6,259 nt of DNA from the NCBI GenBank assembly GCA_900554375.1, contig USHK01000079.1, forward strand, positions 1 to 6,259, written 5' to 3'. The position numbers were made by a program, and so were the translations under genes. The notes under the pieces are model-generated. The model saw only the letters and a program-made list of their open reading frames with translations, was not told the origin of the DNA and ran no database searches. This document shows, piece by piece, positions 1 to 6,210 of this stretch (position 1 is its first letter; each line of letters begins with the position of its first letter). This DNA is from an uncultured Sutterella sp. Lineage in GTDB: Bacteria > Pseudomonadota > Gammaproteobacteria > Burkholderiales > Burkholderiaceae_F.

Positions 1-45
1 ACACGTAAGGAGTCGTCGGCAGCGTCAGATGTGTATAAGAGACAG
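1..45 (+). other. Nextera i5-side adapter, non-genomic
   Basis: Bases 1-4 (ACAC) are the end of the P5 flow-cell sequence, 5-12 (GTAAGGAG) an i5 index, 13-26 (TCGTCGGCAGCGTC) the Read-1 primer part, and 27-45 (AGATGTGTATAAGAGACAG) the 19-base Tn5 mosaic end. This is library adapter left by untrimmed reads, not organism DNA. Its ATG at 29-31 opens a reading frame that runs by chance into the autotransporter and adds a false N-terminus reading MCIRDR. Confidence 0.98.
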
Positions 46-46
46 G

Positions 47-199
47 AATAAAGCTTTTAAGGCTATTTGGAGTGATGTACGGCAATCTTTTGTCACGACC
101 AGTGAGATCCAATGTTCTCACGGCAAAAGGTCAAAGGCTTCTGTAAGTCTGAGTGTTGCAACTGTTCTTTTGGCTACTAGCGGTTTAGTTTCTGCAGCA
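47..199 (+). other. Extended signal peptide region (ESPR) and signal peptide of the autotransporter
   Basis: The N-terminus reads (M)NKAFKAIWSDVRQSFVTTSE, matching the ESPR pattern (MNK-aromatic-K-x-IW...V..SE) found before the Sec signal of large type V proteins. A basic stretch (HGKRSK) and a hydrophobic core (SVATVLLATSGLV) follow, with a cleavage site at VSA-A just before YVETG. The ESPR match is what places the true start at the adapter junction. In other autotransporters the ESPR slows inner-membrane translocation; that role here is inferred. Confidence 0.88.
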
Positions 200-3100
200 T
201 ACGTAGAGACAGGCACCTTAGGTGATAAGGCGTCATGGGAGACAGCGGAGTATAACTACAACTGGGGTTTGGGGGCAATGAACGCTTCTTCGGCTTACGC
301 CCTAGGTTTTTACGGTCAAAATACCACGACAGGAGTTATGGACTCAGGGGCATGGCTTGGAAACCCAGATTTAGATACCCCTCGCATCACGGCTACTCAC
401 GTTACAGGGGTTTACGGTTCTAGTGGAAATCGCTACCCTCAAAGCATATATGCAACCATTCAAAAGGGAGTTGCTCCCACAGCAGCGAAAGGACAGCCGT
501 TCACTGAAGGTGAAGAGTTCGATGTGAAAGGAGACTACACCCTAGGCTTAAATGATGCTCATGGAACTCAAGTTACAGGCGTGATCGGAGCAGAAAGGAA
601 CGGAGAATATGGCCACGGGGTTGCGTTCAAGGCAAATGTGGTAGTCGGAAATACAGGGGCAACAGACAATAATAATTACGGTCCTTTCCAGGATTATAAC
701 TATTACTTCAAAGGATACAAGGCGTTAGCAGATGCCGTTAATGCTGGCAATGGAGAATATCGTGGCGGCATGGTCAATAATTCCTACGGTACCAACACCA
801 AGATTTATAGCTCTAGTGGACACAGACTTACGCCAGATGAGATGTCAGAGCTCCTAGCAGGAAGTGGAAACTATGAAAGAGCTTCTGCGGCGTACTCTGT
901 TACGTTCTCTGGGGACTATAGTTTCTTGGGGCTAAACGATGTCCCGGGAGCAGATCAATATTCAACGAATCCGTCCGCTTTTGAGTGGGAATACATGTAT
1001 TTCAAACTCAAATACGGGGATAAGCCTAGTTTTCTTGACGGAGCCTATGATGCTGTGAAGGGAACCAATGTTATTCTTTCCTGGGCAGCGGGGAATCAAG
1101 ACAGAGGCACCCCTTATTTGAAAGGGTTGTATCCATATTTCCATCCCGAAGCAGAGAAAAACTGGCTTAACGCTGTTGGTGTTATGCAAACACGAGGGGA
1201 TAATGACCAGTTTATGCAGGCAACCTATTGTAAAGCGGGTCTAGCTAAATGGTGGTCTATGGCAGGTCCGACGGCATATCCTGGAATTGGAACGACATAC
1301 GTTACACCTGATTTGGAGAACGGGAGACTCACTACTACTGGTTTCAATGGTACATCAGCCTCCGATCCTCAAATTTCAGGCGCCTTCACGGTTCTTCAGT
1401 CTCGTTATCCCAGCATGACAGCGATTCAAGTTAAGGATGTCATGTACACGACTGCTAGCCACATTGGAGCAAATGGCCAGCCTTTCACGAATTGGACCGC
1501 GGCCGAAGGCACACCTGACGTCATTTATGGCTGGGGTATGCCAGACCTCGAAAAGGGAATGTATGGGCCCGGCCAGTTCTTAGATCACTTTGAATATCGT
1601 CTGAGTGAGCCACTGGATGTTTGGAGCAACGACATTACAGAAGCAGGCCTTCAGCAGCGCGAGAAAGAAGATAAGGCTTGGATGGCGGCAACCAAGAATG
1701 GCACAGATCCTGATGCTGGAGGGGAGTATACGTTAGGTGACGATATTGTCGTTTTAGACGGAAATCTCGACTTCTACGATAACACCGTCAGCCCCGAGCA
1801 GGCAAAGAAATGGAGAGCAGAGTATTACGCTGCTAGAGCAGCTTATATCCAGAATAAGATCGACAATAACCTTTACAAGGGGGCTTTGATTAAATCTGGT
1901 CAGGGCACTTTGGTTATGACGGGTAACAATAGTTATACCGGTGGTACAGAGGTTAAAGAAGGTTCATTATTCGGTTTCACGGAATCCTTCGGCTCTGCAG
2001 ATGTGAATGTTAATGGAGGCACATTTGGTATATTGGCTACTTTCAACGACAACTTTACCCAGAAGGGACAGCTCAACTCTCTCGTTGGAGTTGCGAGAGC
2101 TCCTGTACAGAAAGCGAATGTCGTAGTCAATAACGGTGGTACATATGCAATTGTTGCAGATCAAGAGGTCCAAGTTGGCAACTTAACTTTTAATCCTGGT
2201 TCCAAGGTTACCGTTACATCTTTGACCGATAACGCTTTTGAAAAGGCCTATGACGGCGTTGATCAAGTCGGAACGGTTACAGCAGACAAAATTGAGGGCT
2301 TTAACGAAAACGCCGTTGTGACTCCTGACTTTGCCTTAGTTGACCATACCGTAACGCTTGACGGAAATACTCTTACAGGGGTCCTGACCAAGAACGATAA
2401 GACTTTAGCTGACTACGCAGCTAACAGCAATGGCGTAGCAGTAGCGAATGCCTTGATGGCCGACGATGCGCTTCTGGCTGGTTTGACAGATGCAACTAAG
2501 GATGAGGCAAGAAATACGCTCAACTCTTTGGGTAATGACATCCACGTCACAGCCAATGCAATGACTATTGCTAATGGTCAGTCGCTGGTTCGGGCGATTA
2601 AGGATCAGGCAATCGGAATTGACGGTGCTGCTCGTGTAGCCGATGTTGACGGCGGACGTGCACGTCTGTGGCTTTCTGCGGTTGGCAATTGGTCCAAGAT
2701 GGATCGTGCCGGAGCCTCTAAGCTGAAAGCTGACTTCTACACTGGTTTGGTTGGTTTAGAAGCGGACATCAATGCCAATAACAAAGTCGGCGTGTTCTTT
2801 GGAGCAGGCAAGACTAAGTTCAAAGGTGGTCATGACGGAAAGATTGATTCTGACGACTTACACTTCGGTATCTACGGTCAGTCTAAGTTTGAGCCGGTTC
2901 GTTTGAACTATGGTTTTGCTTATACACACCAGGATCGCGATGCCAGCAGCGCTCTTTTCTATAAGAATCAGGCTTTCAGCGCATCTCCCAGCTACAACGC
3001 AAAACTTGCTCAGATCTTTGGCGAAGTTGCTTACACCGGACTTAACTTTGGTTCTGTCAATGTTGAACCGTATGTTGGTTTAGCTTGGATGCATCTCTCT

Positions 3101-3472
3101 GCGGACGACTTTAGTAATGACTACGTCGGTGGAAAAGTAAGTACCAAGTTTGATAGCCAGAACCTTGCCGTCTCGAACCTCGGTGCTCGCGTCAAAGTCC
3201 CGTTTGAAGTGGGGCCGGCTAAGTTCAAGGCAGTTGCAGACGTGAACTGGGCACAGTACATGGGCGATACACGCGGTAAATCCACGCTTAAGTTTGGCAA
3301 CGGGGCTTCTGCGAAGATTAAGAGTGAAAAACTCTCTGCAGTCGCAGCCGTAGGTGTCGGTCTTGAAGCTCAGGTAGGGAAGAGAGCATCTCTGGGTGTT
3401 TCTTACTACGGTGCCTACGGCAGCAAGATTAAATCCAACGGTGTCGGTGCGACATTCAAACTTGCTTTCTAA
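47..3472 (+). CDS. Subtilase (S8) family serine protease autotransporter, start codon lost at contig end
   Basis: Type Va secreted protease: a surface or released passenger with a C-terminal outer-membrane barrel. First intact codon is Asn2 at 47; base 46 (G) fits the last base of the native ATG, giving 1142 residues. Native numbering: ESPR about 1-22, signal peptide ending near 51, S8 domain about 90-505 with Asp100 in GVMDSG, His173 in HGTQVTG, oxyanion Asn351 in AAGN and Ser438 in GTSASDP, so catalytically intact. A charged segment follows (about 535-612), then a passenger-associated repeat (about 615-645, GQGTLVMTGNNSYTGG), beta-rich stretches, a helical linker (about 795-860), and the barrel (about 870-1142) ending in Phe. 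NalP/SphB1 proteins share this plan, but NalP is a lipoprotein and this one carries an ESPR. The mature part has a single Cys (396). Substrate unknown; self-release or processing of other surface proteins is inference from the family. Confidence 0.95.
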   Translation, partial: NKAFKAIWSDVRQSFVTTSEIQCSHGKRSKASVSLSVATVLLATSGLVSAAYVETGTLGDKASWETAEYNYNWGLGAMNASSAYALGFYGQNTTTGVMDSGAWLGNPDLDTPRITATHVTGVYGSSGNRYPQSIYATIQKGVAPTAAKGQPFTEGEEFDVKGDYTLGLNDAHGTQVTGVIGAERNGEYGHGVAFKANVVVGNTGATDNNNYGPFQDYNYYFKGYKALADAVNAGNGEYRGGMVNNSYGTNTKIYSSSGHRLTPDEMSELLAGSGNYERASAAYSVTFSGDYSFLGLNDVPGADQYSTNPSAFEWEYMYFKLKYGDKPSFLDGAYDAVKGTNVILSWAAGNQDRGTPYLKGLYPYFHPEAEKNWLNAVGVMQTRGDNDQFMQATYCKAGLAKWWSMAGPTAYPGIGTTYVTPDLENGRLTTTGFNGTSASDPQISGAFTVLQSRYPSMTAIQVKDVMYTTASHIGANGQPFTNWTAAEGTPDVIYGWGMPDLEKGMYGPGQFLDHFEYRLSEPLDVWSNDITEAGLQQREKEDKAWMAATKNGTDPDAGGEYTLGDDIVVLDGNLDFYDNTVSPEQAKKWRAEYYAARAAYIQNKIDNNLYKGALIKSGQGTLVMTGNNSYTGGTEVKEGSLFGFTESFGSADVNVNGGTFGILATFNDNFTQKGQLNSLVGVARAPVQKANVVVNNGGTYAIVADQEVQVGNLTFNPGSKVTVTSLTDNAFEKAYDGVDQVGTVTADKIEGFNENAVVTPDFALVDHTVTLDGNTLTGVLTKNDKTLADYAANSNGVAVANALMADDALLAGLTDATKDEARNTLNSLGNDIHVTANAMTIANGQSLVRAIKDQAIGIDGAARVADVDGGRARLWLSAVGNWSKMDRAGASKLKADFYTGLVGLEADINANNKVGVFFGAGKTKFKGGHDGKIDSDDLHFGIYGQSKFEPVRLNYGFAYTHQDRDASSALFYKNQAFSASPSYNAKLAQIFGEVAYTGLNFGSVNVEPYVGLAWMHLSADDFSNDYVGGKVSTKFDSQNLAVSNLGARVKVPFEVGPAKFKAVADVNWAQYMGDTRGKSTLKFGNGASAKIKSEKLSAVAAVGVGLEAQVGKRASLGVSYYGAYGSKIKSNGVGATFKLAF

Positions 3473-3496
3473 ACAATCATTTTTCTCCCTGGGTGG

Positions 3497-3520
3497 TAGG
3501 AGCTTCATCTGAAGCTTCTA
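3497..3520 (+). other. Stem-loop 1 in the autotransporter-dcuA gap
   Basis: TAGGAGCTTC (3497-3506) pairs with GAAGCTTCTA (3511-3520) around the four-base loop ATCT: ten pairs with one G-U. It starts 24 bases after the autotransporter stop. No U-run follows, so it is not a typical Rho-independent terminator. It may protect the 3' end of the upstream mRNA or be part of the dcuA leader. Confidence 0.6.
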
Positions 3521-3558
3521 GCGGCGGAGTGCGTTCCATACCTAGCGCACTCTGCTGC
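3521..3558 (+). other. Stem-loop 2 abutting stem-loop 1
   Basis: GCGGCGGAGTGCG (3521-3533) pairs with CGCACTCTGCTGC (3546-3558), thirteen pairs including two G-U, around a 12-base loop. It begins at the base after stem-loop 1, so the two could stack. The 26 bases from here to the dcuA ribosome binding site contain no U-tract. I found no convincing -35/-10 pair in the gap, so whether dcuA has its own promoter or is read through from upstream is undecided. Confidence 0.6.
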
Positions 3559-3596
3559 ATCACCAACCTCGATCCCAAATTAATAGGGGAAATTTT

Positions 3597-4931
3597 ATGG
3601 ATATCATGGTTATTCTCCAGATCATCGTCCTTTTGGGCGCGATCTTTATCGGCGTGCGGCTCGGCGGCATCGGTATCGGTTACGCCGGCGGTGCAGGCGT
3701 CCTGGTTCTAGGTCTTTGTCTTGGAATGAAGCCGGGCAACATCCCTTGGGATGTGATCCTGATCATTGCGTCCGTAATCGCTGCAATTTCTGCAATGCAG
3801 CTGGCAGGCGGTCTTCAGTATCTTGTCTACATTGCTGAGAAAATCCTCTACAAGAACCCGAAATACATTAATTACCTTGCACCGATTGTTACTTATGTTC
3901 TGACAATCTTTGCTGGTACTGGTCACACAGCCTTCTCAATGATTCCGGTTATTGTGGAAGTAGCAAAAGGCGAAAATATTCGTCCTTCTGTTCCGCTCTC
4001 TATCGCAGTGGTTGCCTCTCAGATTGCAATTACCGCTTCTCCGGTTTCAGCGGCTGTTATTTACATGACAGGCGTGTTAGAACCTTTCGGATGGAGCTAT
4101 CCTGCTCTTCTCGGCGTTTGGCTTTTGACAACGTTCTTTGGCTGCATGATTACCGCCTTTATCATGACCCACATTTCTAAGATGGACCTTTCTACGGACC
4201 CCATCTATCAGGAACGTTTGAAAGAAGGCTTGGTCAAGCCTCCGGTCGGCCTTAAAGATATGACGATTACTTCGTCTGCCAAGCTTTCTGTTTGGATCTT
4301 CTTGATCGGCGTTTTGTGCGTAGTCTTCTATGCTTCTGCTATTTCTCCGGCTGTCGGCTTGATTAAACCGGTCATCGTTCCACGTGATGCAGCGATTATG
4401 AGCTTGATGCTTGCTGTCGGTGCCCTTATTACCGTTTTATGCAAGGTTAATCTCGGTGATGTAGCCGGAACTTCTGTGTTTAAGTCCGGCATGGTTGCCT
4501 GCATCTGCGTTCTTGGTGTTGCTTGGCTCGGTGACACTTTCGTCTCCGGTCATACAAAGGAAATCAAAGATTTTGCAGCTCAAACAATCAGCCAGTATCC
4601 GGCACTGCTTGCGGTTGTATTCTTTTTAGCCGCGATGCTTTTGTACTCTCAGGCGGCTACAGCTAAAGCAATCACCCCTACAGTGGTTGCAGCATTAGGT
4701 ATTACTGCTGCCAATCCGGACAACTCCTACATGCTTGTCGCATGCTTCGCAGCTGTGTCTGCTCTGTTTGTTCTCCCGACTTATCCGACATTGCTCGGAG
4801 CAGTCCAGATGGACGACACGGGTACAACTCGTATCGGTAAATGGGTCTTCAATCACTCCTTCTTTATCCCTGGCGTTCTGGCAATTTTCTTCTCAGTTGC
4901 CCTCGGATTCGTAGTGTGTGGATTCGTATAA
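3597..4931 (+). CDS. dcuA: Anaerobic C4-dicarboxylate transporter, DcuA type
   Basis: Inner-membrane carrier of the DcuA/DcuB family, 444 residues (E. coli DcuA is about 433). Known members exchange aspartate, fumarate, malate and succinate, feeding fumarate respiration or importing aspartate. Hydrophobic throughout, with about ten or more spans. It follows DcuA rather than DcuB: RLGGIGIGYAGG (21-32), AAISAMQLAGG (62-72), NPKY (87-90), LTIFAGTGH (102-110), SQIAITASPVSAAV (141-154), ACICVLGVAWLGDTFVS (301-317), YSQAATAKA (350-358), LPTYPTLLGAVQMDDTGTTR (393-412) and the C-terminal FNHSFFIPG. Start chosen at ATG 3597 because AGGGGA (3585-3590) lies six bases upstream; the Met at codon 4 is less well placed. 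A 40-residue membrane protein follows after 56 bases, and a terminator closes the unit. The exact substrate preference cannot be read from sequence. Confidence 0.96.
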   Translation: MDIMVILQIIVLLGAIFIGVRLGGIGIGYAGGAGVLVLGLCLGMKPGNIPWDVILIIASVIAAISAMQLAGGLQYLVYIAEKILYKNPKYINYLAPIVTYVLTIFAGTGHTAFSMIPVIVEVAKGENIRPSVPLSIAVVASQIAITASPVSAAVIYMTGVLEPFGWSYPALLGVWLLTTFFGCMITAFIMTHISKMDLSTDPIYQERLKEGLVKPPVGLKDMTITSSAKLSVWIFLIGVLCVVFYASAISPAVGLIKPVIVPRDAAIMSLMLAVGALITVLCKVNLGDVAGTSVFKSGMVACICVLGVAWLGDTFVSGHTKEIKDFAAQTISQYPALLAVVFFLAAMLLYSQAATAKAITPTVVAALGITAANPDNSYMLVACFAAVSALFVLPTYPTLLGAVQMDDTGTTRIGKWVFNHSFFIPGVLAIFFSVALGFVVCGFV

Positions 4932-4944
4932 CTTGAAAAAAAGG

Positions 4945-4968
4945 GAAAGAGGACATACGGCCTCTTTC
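4945..4968. other. Intercistronic stem-loop between dcuA and the small membrane protein
   Basis: GAAAGAGG (4945-4952) pairs perfectly with CCTCTTTC (4961-4968) around an eight-base loop, 13 bases after the dcuA stop. On the plus strand no U-run follows; on the minus strand the A-run at 4936-4942 would read as a U-run. It could be a weak terminator, partial attenuator or mRNA stabiliser. It ends 7 bases before the ribosome binding site of the next ORF. Confidence 0.55.
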
Positions 4969-4987
4969 TAAAGATAAAGGGCCCGGG

Positions 4988-5110
4988 ATGAGCGCAGTTT
5001 TCCTATGGTTGTGCAAAGCAGGAACAGTCCTTTACTGTCTCACCATGTTGGTGCTGACTATCGCATACTGCTCTGTCAGTATCTACCGCAAATTTTTTGA
5101 TAACAAATAA
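4988..5110 (+). CDS. Small single-span membrane protein, 40 aa, downstream of dcuA
   Basis: An ATG at 4988 opens a 40-codon frame ending in TAA at 5108-5110. AAAGGG (4976-4981) is six bases upstream, a good ribosome binding site. The product starts MSAVFLWLCKAGTVLYCLTM, has one hydrophobic span (about residues 11-33) holding Cys17 and Cys28, with Cys9 just before it, and a basic tail ending YRKFFDNK, which predicts a cytoplasmic C-terminus. I do not recognise the family. Size and place, straight after a carrier gene and before the shared terminator, resemble known small transporter partners such as the MetS-type subunits of NSS carriers, AcrZ or KdpF. A role as DcuA partner is inference. The competing reading is a chance ORF; the start context and hydrophobic pattern argue against it. 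Confidence 0.6.
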   Translation: MSAVFLWLCKAGTVLYCLTMLVLTIAYCSVSIYRKFFDNK

Positions 5111-5173
5111 TAAATTCCCTAAATCCTCTTGTTGTTGTCCTCTCATTGAACCTAAAAAATTCTTTGAGGTTTT

Positions 5174-5224
5174 GGCAAAGGCTGGAATGTCCGAGGGCTT
5201 CCAAACCTTTGCCTTTTCTTTTTG
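5174..5224 (+). terminator. Rho-independent terminator of the dcuA unit
   Basis: GGCAAAGG (5174-5181) pairs with CCTTTGCC (5206-5213); inside, TGGAA (5183-5187) pairs with TTCCA (5199-5203). The stem is followed at once by TTTTCTTTTTG (5214-5224). It sits 63 bases after the small membrane ORF and is the clearest terminator in the window, so dcuA and the small ORF probably share one transcript end. Confidence 0.82.
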
Positions 5225-5309
5225 TTTCTTAAAGGAGGAATAGATTAAAAAATAATGACTTTTGACATTGGGTGGGAATTTTTGCCGCCAATCAATAGCG
5301 AATAGAAAA

Positions 5310-5347
5310 GCCGCAGCGAAATCCTAATCATCGATTCCCACTGCGGC
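5310..5347. terminator. Terminator of the convergent PheC-like gene, possibly bidirectional
   Basis: GCCGCAG (5310-5316) pairs with CTGCGGC (5341-5347); inner bases extend it imperfectly (5318-5323 with 5333-5338, one mismatch). Read on the minus strand it lies 28 bases beyond the stop of the PheC-like gene and is followed by TTTTCTATT. On the plus strand it is followed by CTGTTTT, so it may back up the dcuA-unit terminator too. Confidence 0.75.
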
Positions 5348-5375
5348 CTGTTTTGACTAAACCGTCAAATGAAGA

Positions 5376-6164
5376 TTACTTGATGTATTGATCTTCCCAT
5401 TTAGCCATTGTGCCGTTACCCTTAATGGTCTTCATCCAGTCGTTCACGGCAGCTTCAAGTTTCGGGTAACCCTGTTTCATCAGAACACCGAAGTGGTTTT
5501 CCGTGAAGGGTTTGTCGACTAACGGAGCAGCAACCTTGGGATTGTCCTTGGCGTAGCGGCGAGCTTCCATTGTTTCAGTGATCATCACATCGGCTTTGCC
5601 TTCGCCGACTAAACCGGGGATCTCGGCATTGTGCTCGTGCATCATGAGCTGAGCCTTCGGAGTCATTTCCTTAGCGAATTTCTCATTAGTGCCGCCCGGG
5701 TTGTACATGACACGGACGGAAGGTTGATTGACGTCATTTAATTCTTTGAACTGACCGGCCTTGTTCTTGGTCACGAGGATGGTCTTGCCGAAGGTGAGAT
5801 AGCCGTCGGACATGGTCATGACTTTCTTACGGGCGTCCGTGACGGTGATACCGCTCATGGCAACGTCAAACTTATCGGCCATTGTATCGGCTTGTAGTGT
5901 CTTCCACGTCGTCGGAACATATTTGAGTTTGACGCCCAGGTACTTGGCCAGGGACTGTGCCATTTCGGCGTCAAAGCCTTCGTATTTTCCTGTTTCTTTG
6001 TTGAGATAGCTCATCGGCTTGTAGTCGCCGGTGGAACCGACTAAGAGCTCTCCGGAGGCCTTAATTTGTTCTAGGGAGCGGGCTTCTGCCATGCTGGCGA
6101 ATGCGGCAGTGACGGCAGCTAAGGATAAAACCAAAATGGAAGTGACAAGTTTTCCGTGCTTCAT
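5376..6164 (-). CDS. Periplasmic PheC-like cyclohexadienyl dehydratase / family-3 solute-binding protein
   Basis: 262 residues with the fold of family-3 solute-binding proteins. Signal peptide 1-28 (core ILVLSLAAVTAAF, cleavage after AEA), so periplasmic. The mature part resembles P. aeruginosa cyclohexadienyl dehydratase: TGDYKP (45-50), YEGFDAEMAQSLA (61-73), VPTTWKTL (83-90), a VT..R stretch (108-112), FGKT (125-128), VRVMYNPGGTNEKFA (150-164) and KADVMITETMEA (190-201). Glu200 lines up, from memory, with the catalytic Glu173 of that enzyme. Such enzymes make phenylpyruvate from prephenate, or phenylalanine from arogenate, outside the cytoplasm. No ABC permease or ATPase gene is visible, which fits an enzyme but does not exclude a transport role, as both sides are limited. 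The start at ATG 6162-6164 has AGGAGA (6175-6180) ten bases upstream; any earlier start lies in adapter. A symbol (pheC) is withheld because binding proteins share much of this pattern. Confidence 0.85.
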   Translation of the reverse strand: MKHGKLVTSILVLSLAAVTAAFASMAEARSLEQIKASGELLVGSTGDYKPMSYLNKETGKYEGFDAEMAQSLAKYLGVKLKYVPTTWKTLQADTMADKFDVAMSGITVTDARKKVMTMSDGYLTFGKTILVTKNKAGQFKELNDVNQPSVRVMYNPGGTNEKFAKEMTPKAQLMMHEHNAEIPGLVGEGKADVMITETMEARRYAKDNPKVAAPLVDKPFTENHFGVLMKQGYPKLEAAVNDWMKTIKGNGTMAKWEDQYIK

Positions 6165-6200
6165 TTTTATAAGTTCTCCTAAACGAGGTTTGATCGATTC

Positions 6201-6206
6201 AGTATA
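6201..6206 (-). promoter_or_regulatory. Possible -10 box of the PheC-like gene
   Basis: On the minus strand TATACT matches five of six bases of the sigma-70 -10 consensus and would give a leader of about 30 bases with the ribosome binding site in it. The matching -35 would lie beyond the genomic end at 6210, in adapter, so it cannot be tested here. Confidence 0.3.
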
Positions 6207-6210
6207 CGAC

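Noticed and set aside
29..46. Shared N-terminal MCIRDR on both terminal genes, as if a common leader peptide
   Set aside because: It is the translation of the Tn5 mosaic end in the adapter at both ends.
962..2173. Minus-strand frames at 962-1189, 1933-2130 and 1967-2173
   Set aside because: All are inside the autotransporter gene on the opposite strand, short, mutually overlapping in part, and without protein-like features.
3080..3508. Long minus-strand frame of 142 codons
   Set aside because: It lies antisense to the conserved beta-barrel of the autotransporter, with no recognisable product and no good ribosome binding site.
3473..3596. Promoter for dcuA in the gap
   Set aside because: TTGCTT at 3462-3467 resembles a -35 box, but no acceptable -10 lies at the right distance, so I do not call it.
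3493..3711. Plus-strand frame of 72 codons starting with GTG in the gap before dcuA
   Set aside because: It has no ribosome binding site, runs through the two stem-loops and overlaps dcuA out of frame; dcuA is certain.
3708..4537. Minus-strand frames at 3708-3926 and 4328-4537
   Set aside because: They are antisense to conserved dcuA coding sequence and have no recognisable features.
5111..5173. Additional gene or RNA between the small ORF and the terminator
   Set aside because: The stretch is AT-rich, with only weak pairing and no start with a ribosome binding site.
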